From: Rahnella rivi
GTDB lineage: Bacteria; Pseudomonadota; Gammaproteobacteria; Enterobacterales; Enterobacteriaceae
Reading direction: 5' to 3'
Assembly (NCBI RefSeq): GCF_019049655.1
Contig: NZ_JAFMOX010000066.1
Location: 62,001-126,000, forward strand
Length of the DNA: 64,000 nucleotides
The notes below the pieces were generated by a model, which did not search any database, was not told the DNA's origin, and saw only the letters and a list, made by a program, of their open reading frames with translations. Both the position numbers and the translations under genes were made by a program. Positions 26,005 to 33,739 of the stretch are shown here, piece after piece. The stretch's first letter is position 1. Each line of letters opens with the position of its first letter.

Positions 26005-26163
26005 TCAGAAACAATAAAATAACCTAATTACTACAGGGAAGAGTACGTATATAAGAAGGCAAACCCATACTGCCTTCATAAACCAACGGGCACGACGCCA
26101 GATATAGCGTTCCCTTTCGTTAGCGTCACGTATCGCGCTTAGTATATCGTCCTGATTTGTCAT
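26005..26163 (-). CDS. Small membrane protein, antisense between D and ogr
   Basis: A 52-residue frame read leftward. The first half is charged and soluble (TNQDDILSAIRDANERERYIWRRAR) and the second is one membrane helix (AVWVCLLIYVLFPVVIRLF). AAGGCAGACGAG lies before the ATG at 26163. It fills a 320-base space that otherwise has no reason to exist, and it faces the late operon. I do not recognise a family. Possible superinfection-exclusion cargo. Confidence 0.55.
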   Translation of the reverse strand: MTNQDDILSAIRDANERERYIWRRARWFMKAVWVCLLIYVLFPVVIRLFYCF

Positions 26164-26282
26164 CTCGTCTGCCTTGAGCAATTAGTCACCTGTTATGTAA
26201 AACACTGTAATCCCGGATGTATGTTTTTAGCAATAACATACAATGATTACATATGATTTAAAATGACAAAATGGTGATTATT

Positions 26283-26504
26283 ATGATGCATTGCCCCAAA
26301 TGCCAGCACGCAGCTCACGCCCGTTCAAGCCGTTACCTCAGCAGTAATACCAAAGAGCGTTATCACCAGTGTCAGAATATCAATTGCAGCTGCACGTTCA
26401 AAACTCACGAGTCGATTGCTGACATTATCGTTGAGCCAGGAACTGTTCATGCCGTGCTGCTGCATCCGGATAAACATAGTCAGCAGTCGTTGCAAATGCA
26501 CTGA
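26283..26504 (+). CDS. ogr: Late transcription activator Ogr
   Basis: A 73-residue zinc-finger activator, P2 Ogr family (P2: 72). MHCPKCQHAAHARSSRY and KERYHQCQNINCS give the four zinc cysteines (CxxC and Cx4C). It binds the TTGT/ACAA dyads upstream of late promoters and contacts RNA polymerase. I start at the ATG at 26283, which matches the P2 N-terminus. Confidence 0.95.
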   Translation: MMHCPKCQHAAHARSSRYLSSNTKERYHQCQNINCSCTFKTHESIADIIVEPGTVHAVLLHPDKHSQQSLQMH

Positions 26505-26510
26505 GACGAA

Positions 26511-26530
26511 GCCCGCGAAAGCGGGTTTTT
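26511..26530 (+). terminator. Terminator after ogr
   Basis: GCCCGC-GAAA-GCGGGT with a five-T run, seven bases after the ogr stop. It separates late transcription from the int promoter. Confidence 0.88.
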
Positions 26531-26589
26531 ACTTTCATAGATTCAGTGAATTAATCCCCTTACATGTATACGCCTGACTAAATCAAACA

Positions 26590-26617
26590 TTTACACTGTG
26601 TTTATATACAGTAAAAT
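26590..26617 (+). promoter_or_regulatory. LexA-box promoter of int
   Basis: TTTACA (26590-26595), 16-base spacer, TAAAAT (26612-26617). The spacer is filled by CTGT-GTTTATAT-ACAG (26596-26611), a perfect core LexA operator. LexA bound here would block polymerase, so int would be induced by DNA damage. The predicted start near 26624 leaves about 19 bases of leader containing AAGGAGG. Confidence 0.75.
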
Positions 26618-26642
26618 TCACATTCTCAAAAAGGAGGATGTG

Positions 26643-27698
26643 ATGAGTGTAAGAAAGCTGTCTACCGGTAAATGGTTATGTGAATGCTACCCGAACGGGA
26701 GTGGAGGTAAGCGATGCCGCAGGCAGTTTGATACCAAAGGTGAAGCCGTTTCCTTTGAGACTTACACTATGGATCAGGCAAAGAACAAACCGTGGTTGGG
26801 TGAGAGGGAAGACCGGCGGAAGCTTAGCGAACTGGTCGATCTCTGGTACAGCCTGCACGGCTGCTCTCTGAATGATAAAAAGGGACGGTTGGGCAAACTG
26901 AAGATTATCAGCGCGGGCATGGGTGACCCGATAGCCAGTACCATAACGCCGAAAGACTGGGCGCATTATCGCGATCAGCGGCTGCGCGGTGAGATTGATA
27001 ATGGCTACAGTACCAGTCTGGCGACCCGAAAAGTGTCAACCGGCACGGTGAACTGTGAGCATGCTTTTCTGCGGGCTGTGTTCAACGAGCTGAAACGCCT
27101 GGGGGAATGGTCGCTGCCAAACCCTCTCGAGAATATCCGCGAGTTTGATCAGCCGGAACGCGAAATGGCATGGCTGAACCAGGAACAAATTCTGCGGCTC
27201 ATGGCTGCCTGTGAAGAGCATGGGAATGATGAATTAACGCTGATCGTTAAACTCTGTCTTTCGACCGGCGCACGCTGGAACGAGGCCGCCAAAATCAAAA
27301 GCTCGCAGATCTCCCCGTACAAACTCACTTTCATCAATACCAAAGGTAAAAAGAACCGTACCGTTCCCCTTGCCCGCCCACTGTATGACGAACTTATCGC
27401 CCGCAAGGGTGTGCCCTTCTCGCCCTGCTATAAGCAGTTCTATCGGGTGATCAGGCTGGCGGGCATCGAGCTGCCTGAAGGACAGATGACACACGTTCTG
27501 CGGCATACGTTCGCCAGTCATTTCATGATGGCCGGCGGCAACATCATCGTGTTACAGCGTATCCTCGGGCACTCCGATATCCGCGTCACGATGCGCTATG
27601 CCCACTTCGCCCCCGATCACTTAGAAGACGCTATTTACATGAATCCGCTGGCTCAAATCAGTGGCGATAAAATGGCGATGGGGAATCCAAATGGGTAG
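26643..27698 (+). CDS. int: P2-family tyrosine integrase
   Basis: A 351-residue integrase of the P2 type (P2: 337). The N-terminal arm-binding region GKWLCECYPNGSGGKRCRRQFDTKGEAVSFETYT aligns with P2 Int. Catalytic residues visible are R of STGARWNEA, HVLRHTFASHF, the GH of ILGHSDIRVTMRYAHF and the tyrosine in the last of these. The ATG at 26643 follows AAGGAGGATGTG. In P2, int is convergent with ogr and its 3' end faces attP. Here int follows ogr in the same direction, with the attachment core 70 bases past its stop. Confidence 0.95.
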   Translation: MSVRKLSTGKWLCECYPNGSGGKRCRRQFDTKGEAVSFETYTMDQAKNKPWLGEREDRRKLSELVDLWYSLHGCSLNDKKGRLGKLKIISAGMGDPIASTITPKDWAHYRDQRLRGEIDNGYSTSLATRKVSTGTVNCEHAFLRAVFNELKRLGEWSLPNPLENIREFDQPEREMAWLNQEQILRLMAACEEHGNDELTLIVKLCLSTGARWNEAAKIKSSQISPYKLTFINTKGKKNRTVPLARPLYDELIARKGVPFSPCYKQFYRVIRLAGIELPEGQMTHVLRHTFASHFMMAGGNIIVLQRILGHSDIRVTMRYAHFAPDHLEDAIYMNPLAQISGDKMAMGNPNG

Positions 27699-27767
27699 CA
27701 TTGAGGGTAAGTAGAACTGAGGTAAGTGCTTGTTTTAAATGTAAGTTGTTGATTTTAAAAATCAACA

Positions 27768-27791
27768 AAAAAAAGACCGAATACGATTCCT
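27768..27791 (-). other. Attachment core: 3' end of an SdsR (RyeB)-type sRNA terminator
   Basis: On the minus strand, AGGAATCGTATTCGGTC followed by seven or more T equals, from memory, the loop, right arm and U tract of the SdsR terminator of E. coli. The left arm (GACCGAATAC) is replaced by AAGCGGATAA, and no SdsR 5' part follows. This is what a phage attP or prophage-prophage joint would show. Position 70 bases after a P2-type int supports an att site. Confidence 0.65.
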
Positions 27792-27981
27792 TTATCCGCT
27801 TTCAGGTTTAAATTTCATTTAAAATCATATAGTTAATGTGTTTTTAAATGAAAAGTAACCCTTCAATAGTTACTTTTTCCTTCGTTTAATTTCAAACAGT
27901 TAGAAGGTAATTCGTTTCGATTCGGGGAAATTTAGTGTATTAAAATTACAAAATAACGTCATACTGCACTATTCTCAAATC

Positions 27982-28064
27982 AGCTGACACAAGATCAGCA
28001 AGCCTGCCAAGGCAAATCATTCATACCCTTACAAAAGCCCGCCCTAGAGGCGGGTTCTTTTTTG
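27982..28064 (+). ncRNA. Candidate sRNA 1
   Basis: A possible promoter TTACAA-N18-TATTCT (27946-27975) precedes a segment that begins with stem GCTGA/TCAGC, then GCCT/AGGC, a single-stranded AU-rich stretch, and terminator CCCGCC-TAGA-GGCGGG followed by TTCTTTTTT. No reading frame of note. About 83 nt, the usual layout of an Hfq-type sRNA. Confidence 0.45.
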
Positions 28065-28106
28065 CCCGAAAATGGCGAATTTCTAAAGCTAGGCTAATAT
28101 TTGAAA

Positions 28107-28187
28107 CGGACGTTATGACTACCGTCCTGAAGTGCAAGTAATGTTGATACCTTTGATTTTTGCCCGCCGTTAACGCGGGCTTTTTTC
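28107..28187 (+). ncRNA. Candidate sRNA 2
   Basis: TAATAT (28095-28100) could be a -10 element; the -35 is poor. The segment begins with stem GGACG/CGTCC, has about 33 unpaired bases, and ends in GCCCGC-N7-GCGGGC followed by six T. About 81 nt. Confidence 0.42.
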
Positions 28188-28366
28188 GTCTAATTAGAAC
28201 TATCTATGACCTATCATAATTAATTTTTTTCATGCCAACATGGCAATAGTTAAGTTAAAAAGATCTATAAAATCTGATTAATGATGGATTTGGTCGCTTT
28301 AAAATCATTTTTCGAACAAGTCATCATTTTATCTTGTGGATTTTTATACAGTACATATACTCACTG

Positions 28367-28450
28367 CCGTGATTATGTACCCTCATGTAATCACGGATGG
28401 AACCCCTTGCGACGACAAGCTTGCGTCCCCGCCCTATAGGGCGGTTTTTT
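28367..28450 (+). ncRNA. Candidate sRNA 3
   Basis: Promoter TTGTGG-N16-TATACT (28334-28361) would start RNA at the base of a nine-pair stem CCGTGATTA/TAATCACGG (28367-28396). A small GACG/CGTC stem follows, then terminator CCGCCC-TATA-GGGCGG and six T. The match between predicted start and stem base makes this the best of the three. About 84 nt. Confidence 0.5.
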
Positions 28451-28582
28451 ACTCTAAGAGCTGGTTATTCCAATAAGTTGGGCTAAGTTGATTTTCAGCT
28501 AACGCATAAGCAGCAATCCTACTGAGGCCGCGAGTAGCTTTCTACTGATAGCTCGACGTTAACTCTGGCTCTTTTTTAAGTG

Positions 28583-28855
28583 CTAACTACCCTTTCTTAC
28601 CAGCTCAGCCGCATCACGCAGTATCCCTTTGTGAATCGTGTTACCAACCCCCCTTCTCTTCGCCTCCAGGCTATCAACAATTGCATCTTTGCTAATGACG
28701 ATGCCCACCACTACCAGCTCAACGACAGCGCCGCCTATCTCACCGGCCATAAATGCAGCCTTTTCCTCTTGCCATGAATCTTCCATACCAACCTCCGCTG
28801 AAATTTCATCCAACCTTACGCCCTGACGCATGCTTATGGGAAGTGTATGAGTCAC
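28583..28855 (-). CDS. Possible YmgB/AriR-family regulator
   Basis: A 90-residue helical protein. EEKAAFMAGEIGGAVVELVVVGIVISKDAIVDSLEAKR followed by GILRDAAELV resembles the spacing of the YmgB/AriR biofilm and acid-resistance regulators (E..A..G...I..L...G..I..K.II..L). Those proteins are small dimeric helical regulators and often ride on prophages. It lies at the distal end of the second prophage, after the fibre chaperone. The assignment is by pattern memory only. Confidence 0.45.
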   Translation of the reverse strand: MTHTLPISMRQGVRLDEISAEVGMEDSWQEEKAAFMAGEIGGAVVELVVVGIVISKDAIVDSLEAKRRGVGNTIHKGILRDAAELVRKGS

Positions 28856-28938
28856 GCCTAAAGGGGATTTGTTTTTAAAAATTTGGAAAGTCCGATCAGC
28901 AACGTTTTGTTATGCCGCTGATCGGCAAAGGAAGAAAA

Positions 28939-29358
28939 TTATTTGGTGGGTTTGACGGGCCACGTCACATCCGGCGCTTTGCTCGTGTCCACTGCCTTCA
29001 CAGCTTTAATGTATTGCATCCAGGTAATCAACGATGCCTTATCCTCGTCACTGATTATTCCCAGCGCCAACTCAGTACGCCAATCATCCGTTACGGTATT
29101 CGCTTCATTGAGAAGAGCCTGTTTTTGATTGTCAGCCCGAGCAATAAGCTCTGCCTGGGTCGGAGCAGGCGCATCAATCCAACACGGCATCCCATCCGAA
29201 TCCGTTCCCCGTAGTTTCCCTGTTGGTGGCTCGCCAGCGTAAACAGAAAAAACATCCTCTTCGCAATCTGCTCCGTTTTCTGGCCACGAACCCGCAGCCT
29301 CATATTCCGCCTGCATTACAGTTGGATAAAAATTATTATTGCCGTAGAAATATTTCAT
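28939..29358 (-). CDS. tfa: Tail fibre assembly protein (Tfa)
   Basis: A 139-residue Tfa chaperone: N-terminal fibre-tip-specific region, then RADNQKQALLNEANTVTDDWRTELALGIISDEDKASLITWMQYIKAV and the APDVTWP ending typical of the family. It assists folding of the upstream fibre, whose stop codon overlaps its start. Confidence 0.92.
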   Translation of the reverse strand: MKYFYGNNNFYPTVMQAEYEAAGSWPENGADCEEDVFSVYAGEPPTGKLRGTDSDGMPCWIDAPAPTQAELIARADNQKQALLNEANTVTDDWRTELALGIISDEDKASLITWMQYIKAVKAVDTSKAPDVTWPVKPTK

Positions 29359-30242
29359 ACGCCGATTGCCTCCCAGTAAAATAGTACGTTTGCAACTTGT
29401 GCGCCGCCACCAACAGGTGCGTTATATCCCGTAACTGAAAACGCAGTAAGCGACGTTCCCGACGCCGGGTTTAGACTTGGAACTGCTGAGTTAATGCTAC
29501 CTGCATTAACATTGCCCGTTGGGGTCGTAATAAGTGAACGTAACTGGCTAGCGAATGGAACAGGGTAATTAATTGTTATCGCTCCTGATGACATATTAAA
29601 AACATACCCATATTGCATTAGCATCCCTGAGGGCAATTTTTGCCAGAATGACGCACCTGACGCACCGGATGTAAATGACGACATGTCGGGTACCATGCCA
29701 CTACCTGTACCTATATTTGTTACCGATGTGCTGCCAAGTCCAAGGTTTGAACGGGCAGACGATGCTGATTGAACATCGGCGAGATTGCTTGCTTTCTGAA
29801 GTGATCCGGTTATGCGTGAGTCATTACCAGTTGCCACCGTTCCTGCTGCAGTACCTGTGTTAAGTGTGGCTACGTTCCCTAACCCAAGATTAGTTCTTGC
29901 TGAAGCCTGGGCTGGAGCCCCAGCATTTTTAATTTCGACAAGATTGTTTAGTGTTTGAAGAAAATCATTTGCACCATTAGCTTTAAGTGCAGCAATTAAG
30001 CTGGATATTAAAGTCGCTGTATCGCCGTTATCTAAAACATCATTCCCACTCGCATTTGCAATAAATTGCGCCAGCACGCTCGCCATAACCGTGCCCTGAC
30101 GAATGGCTTTATTGACCTGTGCCGAACTGGCTTTACCGGATTGAAATCCAGATAGCAGAGCCGCCAAAGCTTCATAGTCGGCCTGTGCTATTACATTTGC
30201 ATCAGCGCCAATACCAAACGGTTTAAAGTTGTTCGTTGCCAT
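29355..30242 (-). CDS. Tail fibre protein of the second prophage
   Basis: A 295-residue short fibre. The N-terminus (ATNNFKPFGIGADANVIAQADYEALAALLSGF) is a baseplate-binding module. Central repeats ARTNLGLGNVATLNTG and ARSNLGLGSTSVTNIG (about 118-190) are shaft motifs, and the rest is the receptor tip. The ATG at 30242 overlaps the TAA of the preceding gene (TAATG). Confidence 0.88.
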   Translation of the reverse strand: MATNNFKPFGIGADANVIAQADYEALAALLSGFQSGKASSAQVNKAIRQGTVMASVLAQFIANASGNDVLDNGDTATLISSLIAALKANGANDFLQTLNNLVEIKNAGAPAQASARTNLGLGNVATLNTGTAAGTVATGNDSRITGSLQKASNLADVQSASSARSNLGLGSTSVTNIGTGSGMVPDMSSFTSGASGASFWQKLPSGMLMQYGYVFNMSSGAITINYPVPFASQLRSLITTPTGNVNAGSINSAVPSLNPASGTSLTAFSVTGYNAPVGGGAQVANVLFYWEAIGV

Positions 30243-30922
30243 TATAATGTTTTCTCCCACGCGCCAGTATCAAACCCGGCTATATATTCGTTATCCATAT
30301 CAAACCCGAAAAATTTATTTCCTACAGATGGGGTTTCAATGGATGGTGTCTGAATGTCGCCCGCCCAAACACCGGCGGCTTTTACGGTCAGGTATCCTTG
30401 CCGAATTGCAGCGATAAGCTCGAGCGAAACATTAGAAATGTCGGTTTCCGGAAATACCCAAACTGAAATTGTCATGTCCTGGTTATCTACGATCTGCATC
30501 GTTAAGCCCGAACCGGCCAGCGCCGTATCGAGAATTGCCGGTAGTGTTTCGTTTGTTCCATTCCAGTGGTTAATCGCAATTTTTGCTTTCAAGACGATGC
30601 GGTAAGTTTCATCGCTCAAGTTCGTAAATCCAGCGTCAGGATCATACGGCCCCTGCCATACTCCCTGATCGAACCCCAAACCGTCCGTGTCAAAGGAAAA
30701 ATAAACGCCAGAAATTGGCTGGCTCACTACTCGCGTTCTGCCAATCCACTTACCGAGGGTGTCCAACTGGACACCGATCGCTTCATCAATATCAAATTCC
30801 CTGATAAGCGATGTCATTACATTCGACGCGTCTGTTAGTGGCCGGGTTATCAGGTCAATGTGGTTAACAAATAGCGGCTTCTGGCTGTGATAATTAGTGA
30901 TGAGGTCGGTGTATTTGCTCAT
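30242..30922 (-). CDS. DUF2612 baseplate protein
   Basis: A 226-residue DUF2612 protein, found between baseplate-J and fibre genes in many contractile prophages, where it probably links wedge and fibre (gpI-like). Visible: QLDTLGKWIGRTRVV, the FGFDMDNEYIAGFDTGAWE ending, and FDTDGLGFDQGVWQGPYDPDAGF, which repeats the same pattern. It overlaps J by 4 bases. Confidence 0.85.
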   Translation of the reverse strand: MSKYTDLITNYHSQKPLFVNHIDLITRPLTDASNVMTSLIREFDIDEAIGVQLDTLGKWIGRTRVVSQPISGVYFSFDTDGLGFDQGVWQGPYDPDAGFTNLSDETYRIVLKAKIAINHWNGTNETLPAILDTALAGSGLTMQIVDNQDMTISVWVFPETDISNVSLELIAAIRQGYLTVKAAGVWAGDIQTPSIETPSVGNKFFGFDMDNEYIAGFDTGAWEKTL

Positions 30923-32115
30923 GACGTCACCGTAATGCTGATGTTATTCACATCGCAGGTTGCTGACTCGCTGTAACCGATAGTGATATTCGCGGCTGCA
31001 ACCGTCCCGGCGCTTTTGCCAATCATCAAACTGGTGATGTCGTAATATCGACTTTCTCCCCCACTAACCACACCGAGGTTTGCCGGTGAATAAACGCGGC
31101 TTAATAACACGTCATCACCAATGGTCAGCGCATTGATATACGCAGCAATGGCCGTTTTAATATCTTCGCCGATCTGCGTGGTGTAGCCCGTAAAGGCCTG
31201 AAGTGAAATAGCAATATAAACTGGTACTGGAACCGGGCGGTTGAACCCAATTACGTGAGGATTCCCGTATTTATCAGCCACGGTAATTTGCGTGGTGCCA
31301 TTCGGAGTGACACCCTGCCCTTTTTTCAGCTGTATTGTGGTCGCTATTTCATTTGCATCACCGCCGTCAATAACCGCGGTGATCGAGTGAGCTGGCAGGC
31401 CGTTGGCATCCACCGCGCCAGTATCGTTCTCGTAGAGCTTGTGACGGGTCACGCCTGAGATATTAGCGATAGCACCATCCAGCGCATCGAAAGGCGTTAT
31501 CGAGGCCAGCGCCACGCTCTGCGCCTGTCGAATGCGCAGCGCCGCATCCGTTTCAGCCGCAGCCCCAACAGTGGCCGCATTCGGGTTCGTGACTGATACC
31601 CACCCGCGCGTGGGGGTGTTGATGCCTGTAATCGTCCCGGCCAGCGCGGCAACAGCGCCAGCCGTCGCACACGTCGCGGTCACAATCACCGTTCCGCCGG
31701 TACCGATCACCACCGATGCCGGAAGCGACCAGGTGATGTTGTTGGCATCCTTCGCCGAACCGTTGACAATCTCCAGCCCGATGGTGCCGGTGATCAGCAG
31801 ATCTACCGTTGAGTTGTTCGCCGGGTCACGGGCAATGCCATTAATTTTCACGTTGCTGGCGAGCCCATTCCCGAAACCGGTGGTCGGAGAGAATGAGTTA
31901 TATACAGCGATAGCTGTGTTATTCGCGTCGTGGATCGCCAGCGCGTACAGGGCAATCATTTGGCCGTCTTTTCCGTCAGGCTCAAGATACGCGTCGGTAC
32001 CGTAAATCTGTTGAAAATATCCGGTCACCGTGGAGAGGATGGTCTGATAATCGGGCGCACTGATCCCGGAGGCGGTCACCGTAGCGGAGAGCCCCAGCGT
32101 ATCGAGATTGAGCAT
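30919..32115 (-). CDS. Baseplate J/gp47-like wedge protein
   Basis: A 398-residue Baseplate_J protein. The core DGQMIALYALAIHDANNTAIAVYNSFSPTTGFGNGLASNVKINGIAR (about 48-95) and AAAETDAALRIRQAQSVALASITPFDALDGAI are typical. It forms the wedge with the gp25-like protein encoded just upstream. Confidence 0.93.
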   Translation of the reverse strand: MLNLDTLGLSATVTASGISAPDYQTILSTVTGYFQQIYGTDAYLEPDGKDGQMIALYALAIHDANNTAIAVYNSFSPTTGFGNGLASNVKINGIARDPANNSTVDLLITGTIGLEIVNGSAKDANNITWSLPASVVIGTGGTVIVTATCATAGAVAALAGTITGINTPTRGWVSVTNPNAATVGAAAETDAALRIRQAQSVALASITPFDALDGAIANISGVTRHKLYENDTGAVDANGLPAHSITAVIDGGDANEIATTIQLKKGQGVTPNGTTQITVADKYGNPHVIGFNRPVPVPVYIAISLQAFTGYTTQIGEDIKTAIAAYINALTIGDDVLLSRVYSPANLGVVSGGESRYYDITSLMIGKSAGTVAAANITIGYSESATCDVNNISITVTS

Positions 32116-32468
32116 TATGCCTCGCTTGTGAAGGACGTCTTGCCGTAGATGGTGTCTATGGTCGCCGTAAAGGAAACGCGCCGCGTTCTGCTGTCAACGG
32201 ACGTATCAAAGGAGATAATTGAGCTGACACCCTGCGTCTGCAGAATGTGCTGGCGGATGGCCAGGTTGTAAACGTCAGGATTTTGCTTGCCGAGCACGGA
32301 CTGGATATAAGGCGTACCGGCCGTCGTATCGAGGAACCATTGCCCGCGCCAGAGCAGGAAGCGCGTTTTGACCGCCTGCCCCACCGTCTCCGGCAAATTT
32401 ATCAGAAACGTGTTATCACCCCGCCCGAATGTGTAATCACCATCAGCGTCTTCTCGTCGATATCTCAT
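32115..32468 (-). CDS. Small baseplate wedge protein (gp46/gp25-like)
   Basis: A 117-residue protein placed between the spike and baseplate J, the position of the gp25/W wedge component. LPETVGQAVKTRFLLWRGQWFLDTTAGTPYIQSVLGK resembles Mu gp46-type sequences. It shares one base with the next gene and four with the previous one, so the set is tightly coupled. Confidence 0.75.
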   Translation of the reverse strand: MRYRREDADGDYTFGRGDNTFLINLPETVGQAVKTRFLLWRGQWFLDTTAGTPYIQSVLGKQNPDVYNLAIRQHILQTQGVSSIISFDTSVDSRTRRVSFTATIDTIYGKTSFTSEA

Positions 32469-33220
32469 ACCGGTTTCCCCGTCTGCCCGCCGCCATTCTG
32501 CACTCCGCTGTGAACGTGATTTTGCAGGCTCTTGCCGCCAGCGGTAACGTCGTTCGTAACGGTGATCGGCCCCATCATTGTAGCGTTGCCGCCGCCCGGA
32601 CCCATGCCCTGGCTCAGCGAGCCGTTAATCGTCACAGAACCATTCAACACGATTGTTGGAGATGTAATTTCGGTTCCGCCCTGCGCACTGGCGGTCAGCT
32701 TGCCGGGGGTATTCACGGTAATGTCATGACCTGCGGCCACTTCAATGAATGCCGCGCCATCATCAGTACGCAGCTGTGCGGCGCTGGTGCTGATCCCGCT
32801 GATTTTCTGCGCCTGTGACTGCGGGCCGACAATAACAAAAGCGTCAGAGGTATCGTGCTGGCGCTCATCTACCGCGTCGCCGGTGCCGCCGCTCTGGTAC
32901 CAAAAATCTATGCAGCGGTCAGAGAAAATTACCAGGCACTCATCACCGGCCTTAACCGGGAACGTCAGCGTGACGCCCCCACCGCGCGGAAATATAACAG
33001 GCAGGTCAACCAATAACGTGATGCCCTCAACGGATTCAGCACCAGTTTCATCTGGTACCGATCCGTTTACCGCTGGCTGAACAGTGCAGGTCACCGTTTC
33101 CGGATCAAACGATTGGATTATGCCAGGAACTGCAACGCGCAAATTGCTGCTCAGCTGTTCGCCTATGGCTTTCAGCGTCTGTGACAGGTCACCGCTTAAA
33201 TCATGAAATGGAATTGGCAT
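32465..33220 (-). CDS. Gp138-type baseplate spike protein
   Basis: A 251-residue protein with an OB-fold N-terminal domain of the Gp138 type (FDPETVTCTVQPAVNGSVPDE..., GDECLVIFSDRCIDFWYQSGG, about 35-125). A beta-helical shaft and histidine/glycine tip (HVHSGVQNGGGQTGKPV) follow. It pierces the outer membrane on sheath contraction, the counterpart of gpV in the first prophage, whose tip it resembles. Confidence 0.9.
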   Translation of the reverse strand: MPIPFHDLSGDLSQTLKAIGEQLSSNLRVAVPGIIQSFDPETVTCTVQPAVNGSVPDETGAESVEGITLLVDLPVIFPRGGGVTLTFPVKAGDECLVIFSDRCIDFWYQSGGTGDAVDERQHDTSDAFVIVGPQSQAQKISGISTSAAQLRTDDGAAFIEVAAGHDITVNTPGKLTASAQGGTEITSPTIVLNGSVTINGSLSQGMGPGGGNATMMGPITVTNDVTAGGKSLQNHVHSGVQNGGGQTGKPV

Positions 33221-33233
33221 TAAAAAACCCCAT

Positions 33234-33256
33234 AAAAAAACCCGCCGAAGCGGGTT
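33234..33256 (-). terminator. Terminator after the accessory genes
   Basis: On the minus strand AACCCGC-TTC-GGCGGGTT followed by seven T, 19 bases past the stop of the coiled-coil gene. It insulates the accessory block from the spike gene, so baseplate expression beyond it needs antitermination. Confidence 0.85.
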
Positions 33257-33274
33257 GATTAGTCATTCTGCAAA

Positions 33275-33739
33275 TCAGCGGGTTGAAAGCGTCTCAATCA
33301 GCTTGTATAAACCGAAGATAACGCTAGGCAACCCAAGTACCCACAGCACAATTCCCAACTTTTGATCTTTCAACTTCCCATCGTACTCAATGGATTGGGT
33401 CGAAATTGCTGATGTCAAAGATTGAGTCTGCTGAGAAATGGAAGAAGCAAGTTTTTCTCCTTGAATCTCAATAGCAGATGACAATTTTTGGGACTGAATA
33501 TCCATCGCTGACGTGAATTTTTCATTTTGTATATCAATGCGATGATCGAATTTTGTTAGGGTTTCATTCAGGCGCGACAAGGTTGACTCTAATGAGTCTA
33601 CCTTTTTTTCCAGCCTTTCAAGGCGATCATTCATACCATCACCTCCATCTCCACCGTTGTCACCATTTTTAATATGGGGTTCGTGATCGAAAGAACCAAT
33701 AGCCTCACCATTAAGAGGCACTGCATATAACTTGCTCAC
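33275..33739 (-). CDS. Coiled-coil protein with C-terminal membrane anchor
   Basis: A 154-residue protein. Residues about 36-65 form a leucine-rich coiled coil (RLERLEKKVDSLESTLSRLNETL). A run of roughly 11-residue repeats follows, built on IQxxKxxSAI (IDIQNEKFTSAMDIQSQKL..., about 68-115), and one membrane helix (LGIVLWVLGLPSVIFGLYKLI) ends it. Its ATG overlaps the preceding gene by 4 bases. Not a structural family I know. It sits in an accessory block inside the tail operon; exclusion function is only a guess. Confidence 0.6.
   Translation of the reverse strand: MSKLYAVPLNGEAIGSFDHEPHIKNGDNGGDGGDGMNDRLERLEKKVDSLESTLSRLNETLTKFDHRIDIQNEKFTSAMDIQSQKLSSAIEIQGEKLASSISQQTQSLTSAISTQSIEYDGKLKDQKLGIVLWVLGLPSVIFGLYKLIETLSTR

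Larger units (their letters stand above)
27699..28582. other. Gene-free junction between the two prophages
   Basis: 884 bases without a supportable reading frame. Contents: a GTTGATTTT/AAAATCAAC palindrome (27748-27766), the SdsR-like attachment core (27768-27791), and three terminator-ended segments described separately. From 28460 to 28582 there is hairpin-rich sequence (AGTAG/CTACT) ending in GGCTCTTTTTT that I cannot resolve. Confidence 0.6.

Noticed and set aside
26598..26642. GTG start for int at 26598
   Set aside because: It lies inside the LexA operator and promoter; the ATG at 26643 has AAGGAGG and matches the P2 Int N-terminus.
27748..28582. tRNA or tmRNA remnant as attachment site
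   Set aside because: No cloverleaf, T-loop or CCA end found; the match is to the SdsR terminator instead.
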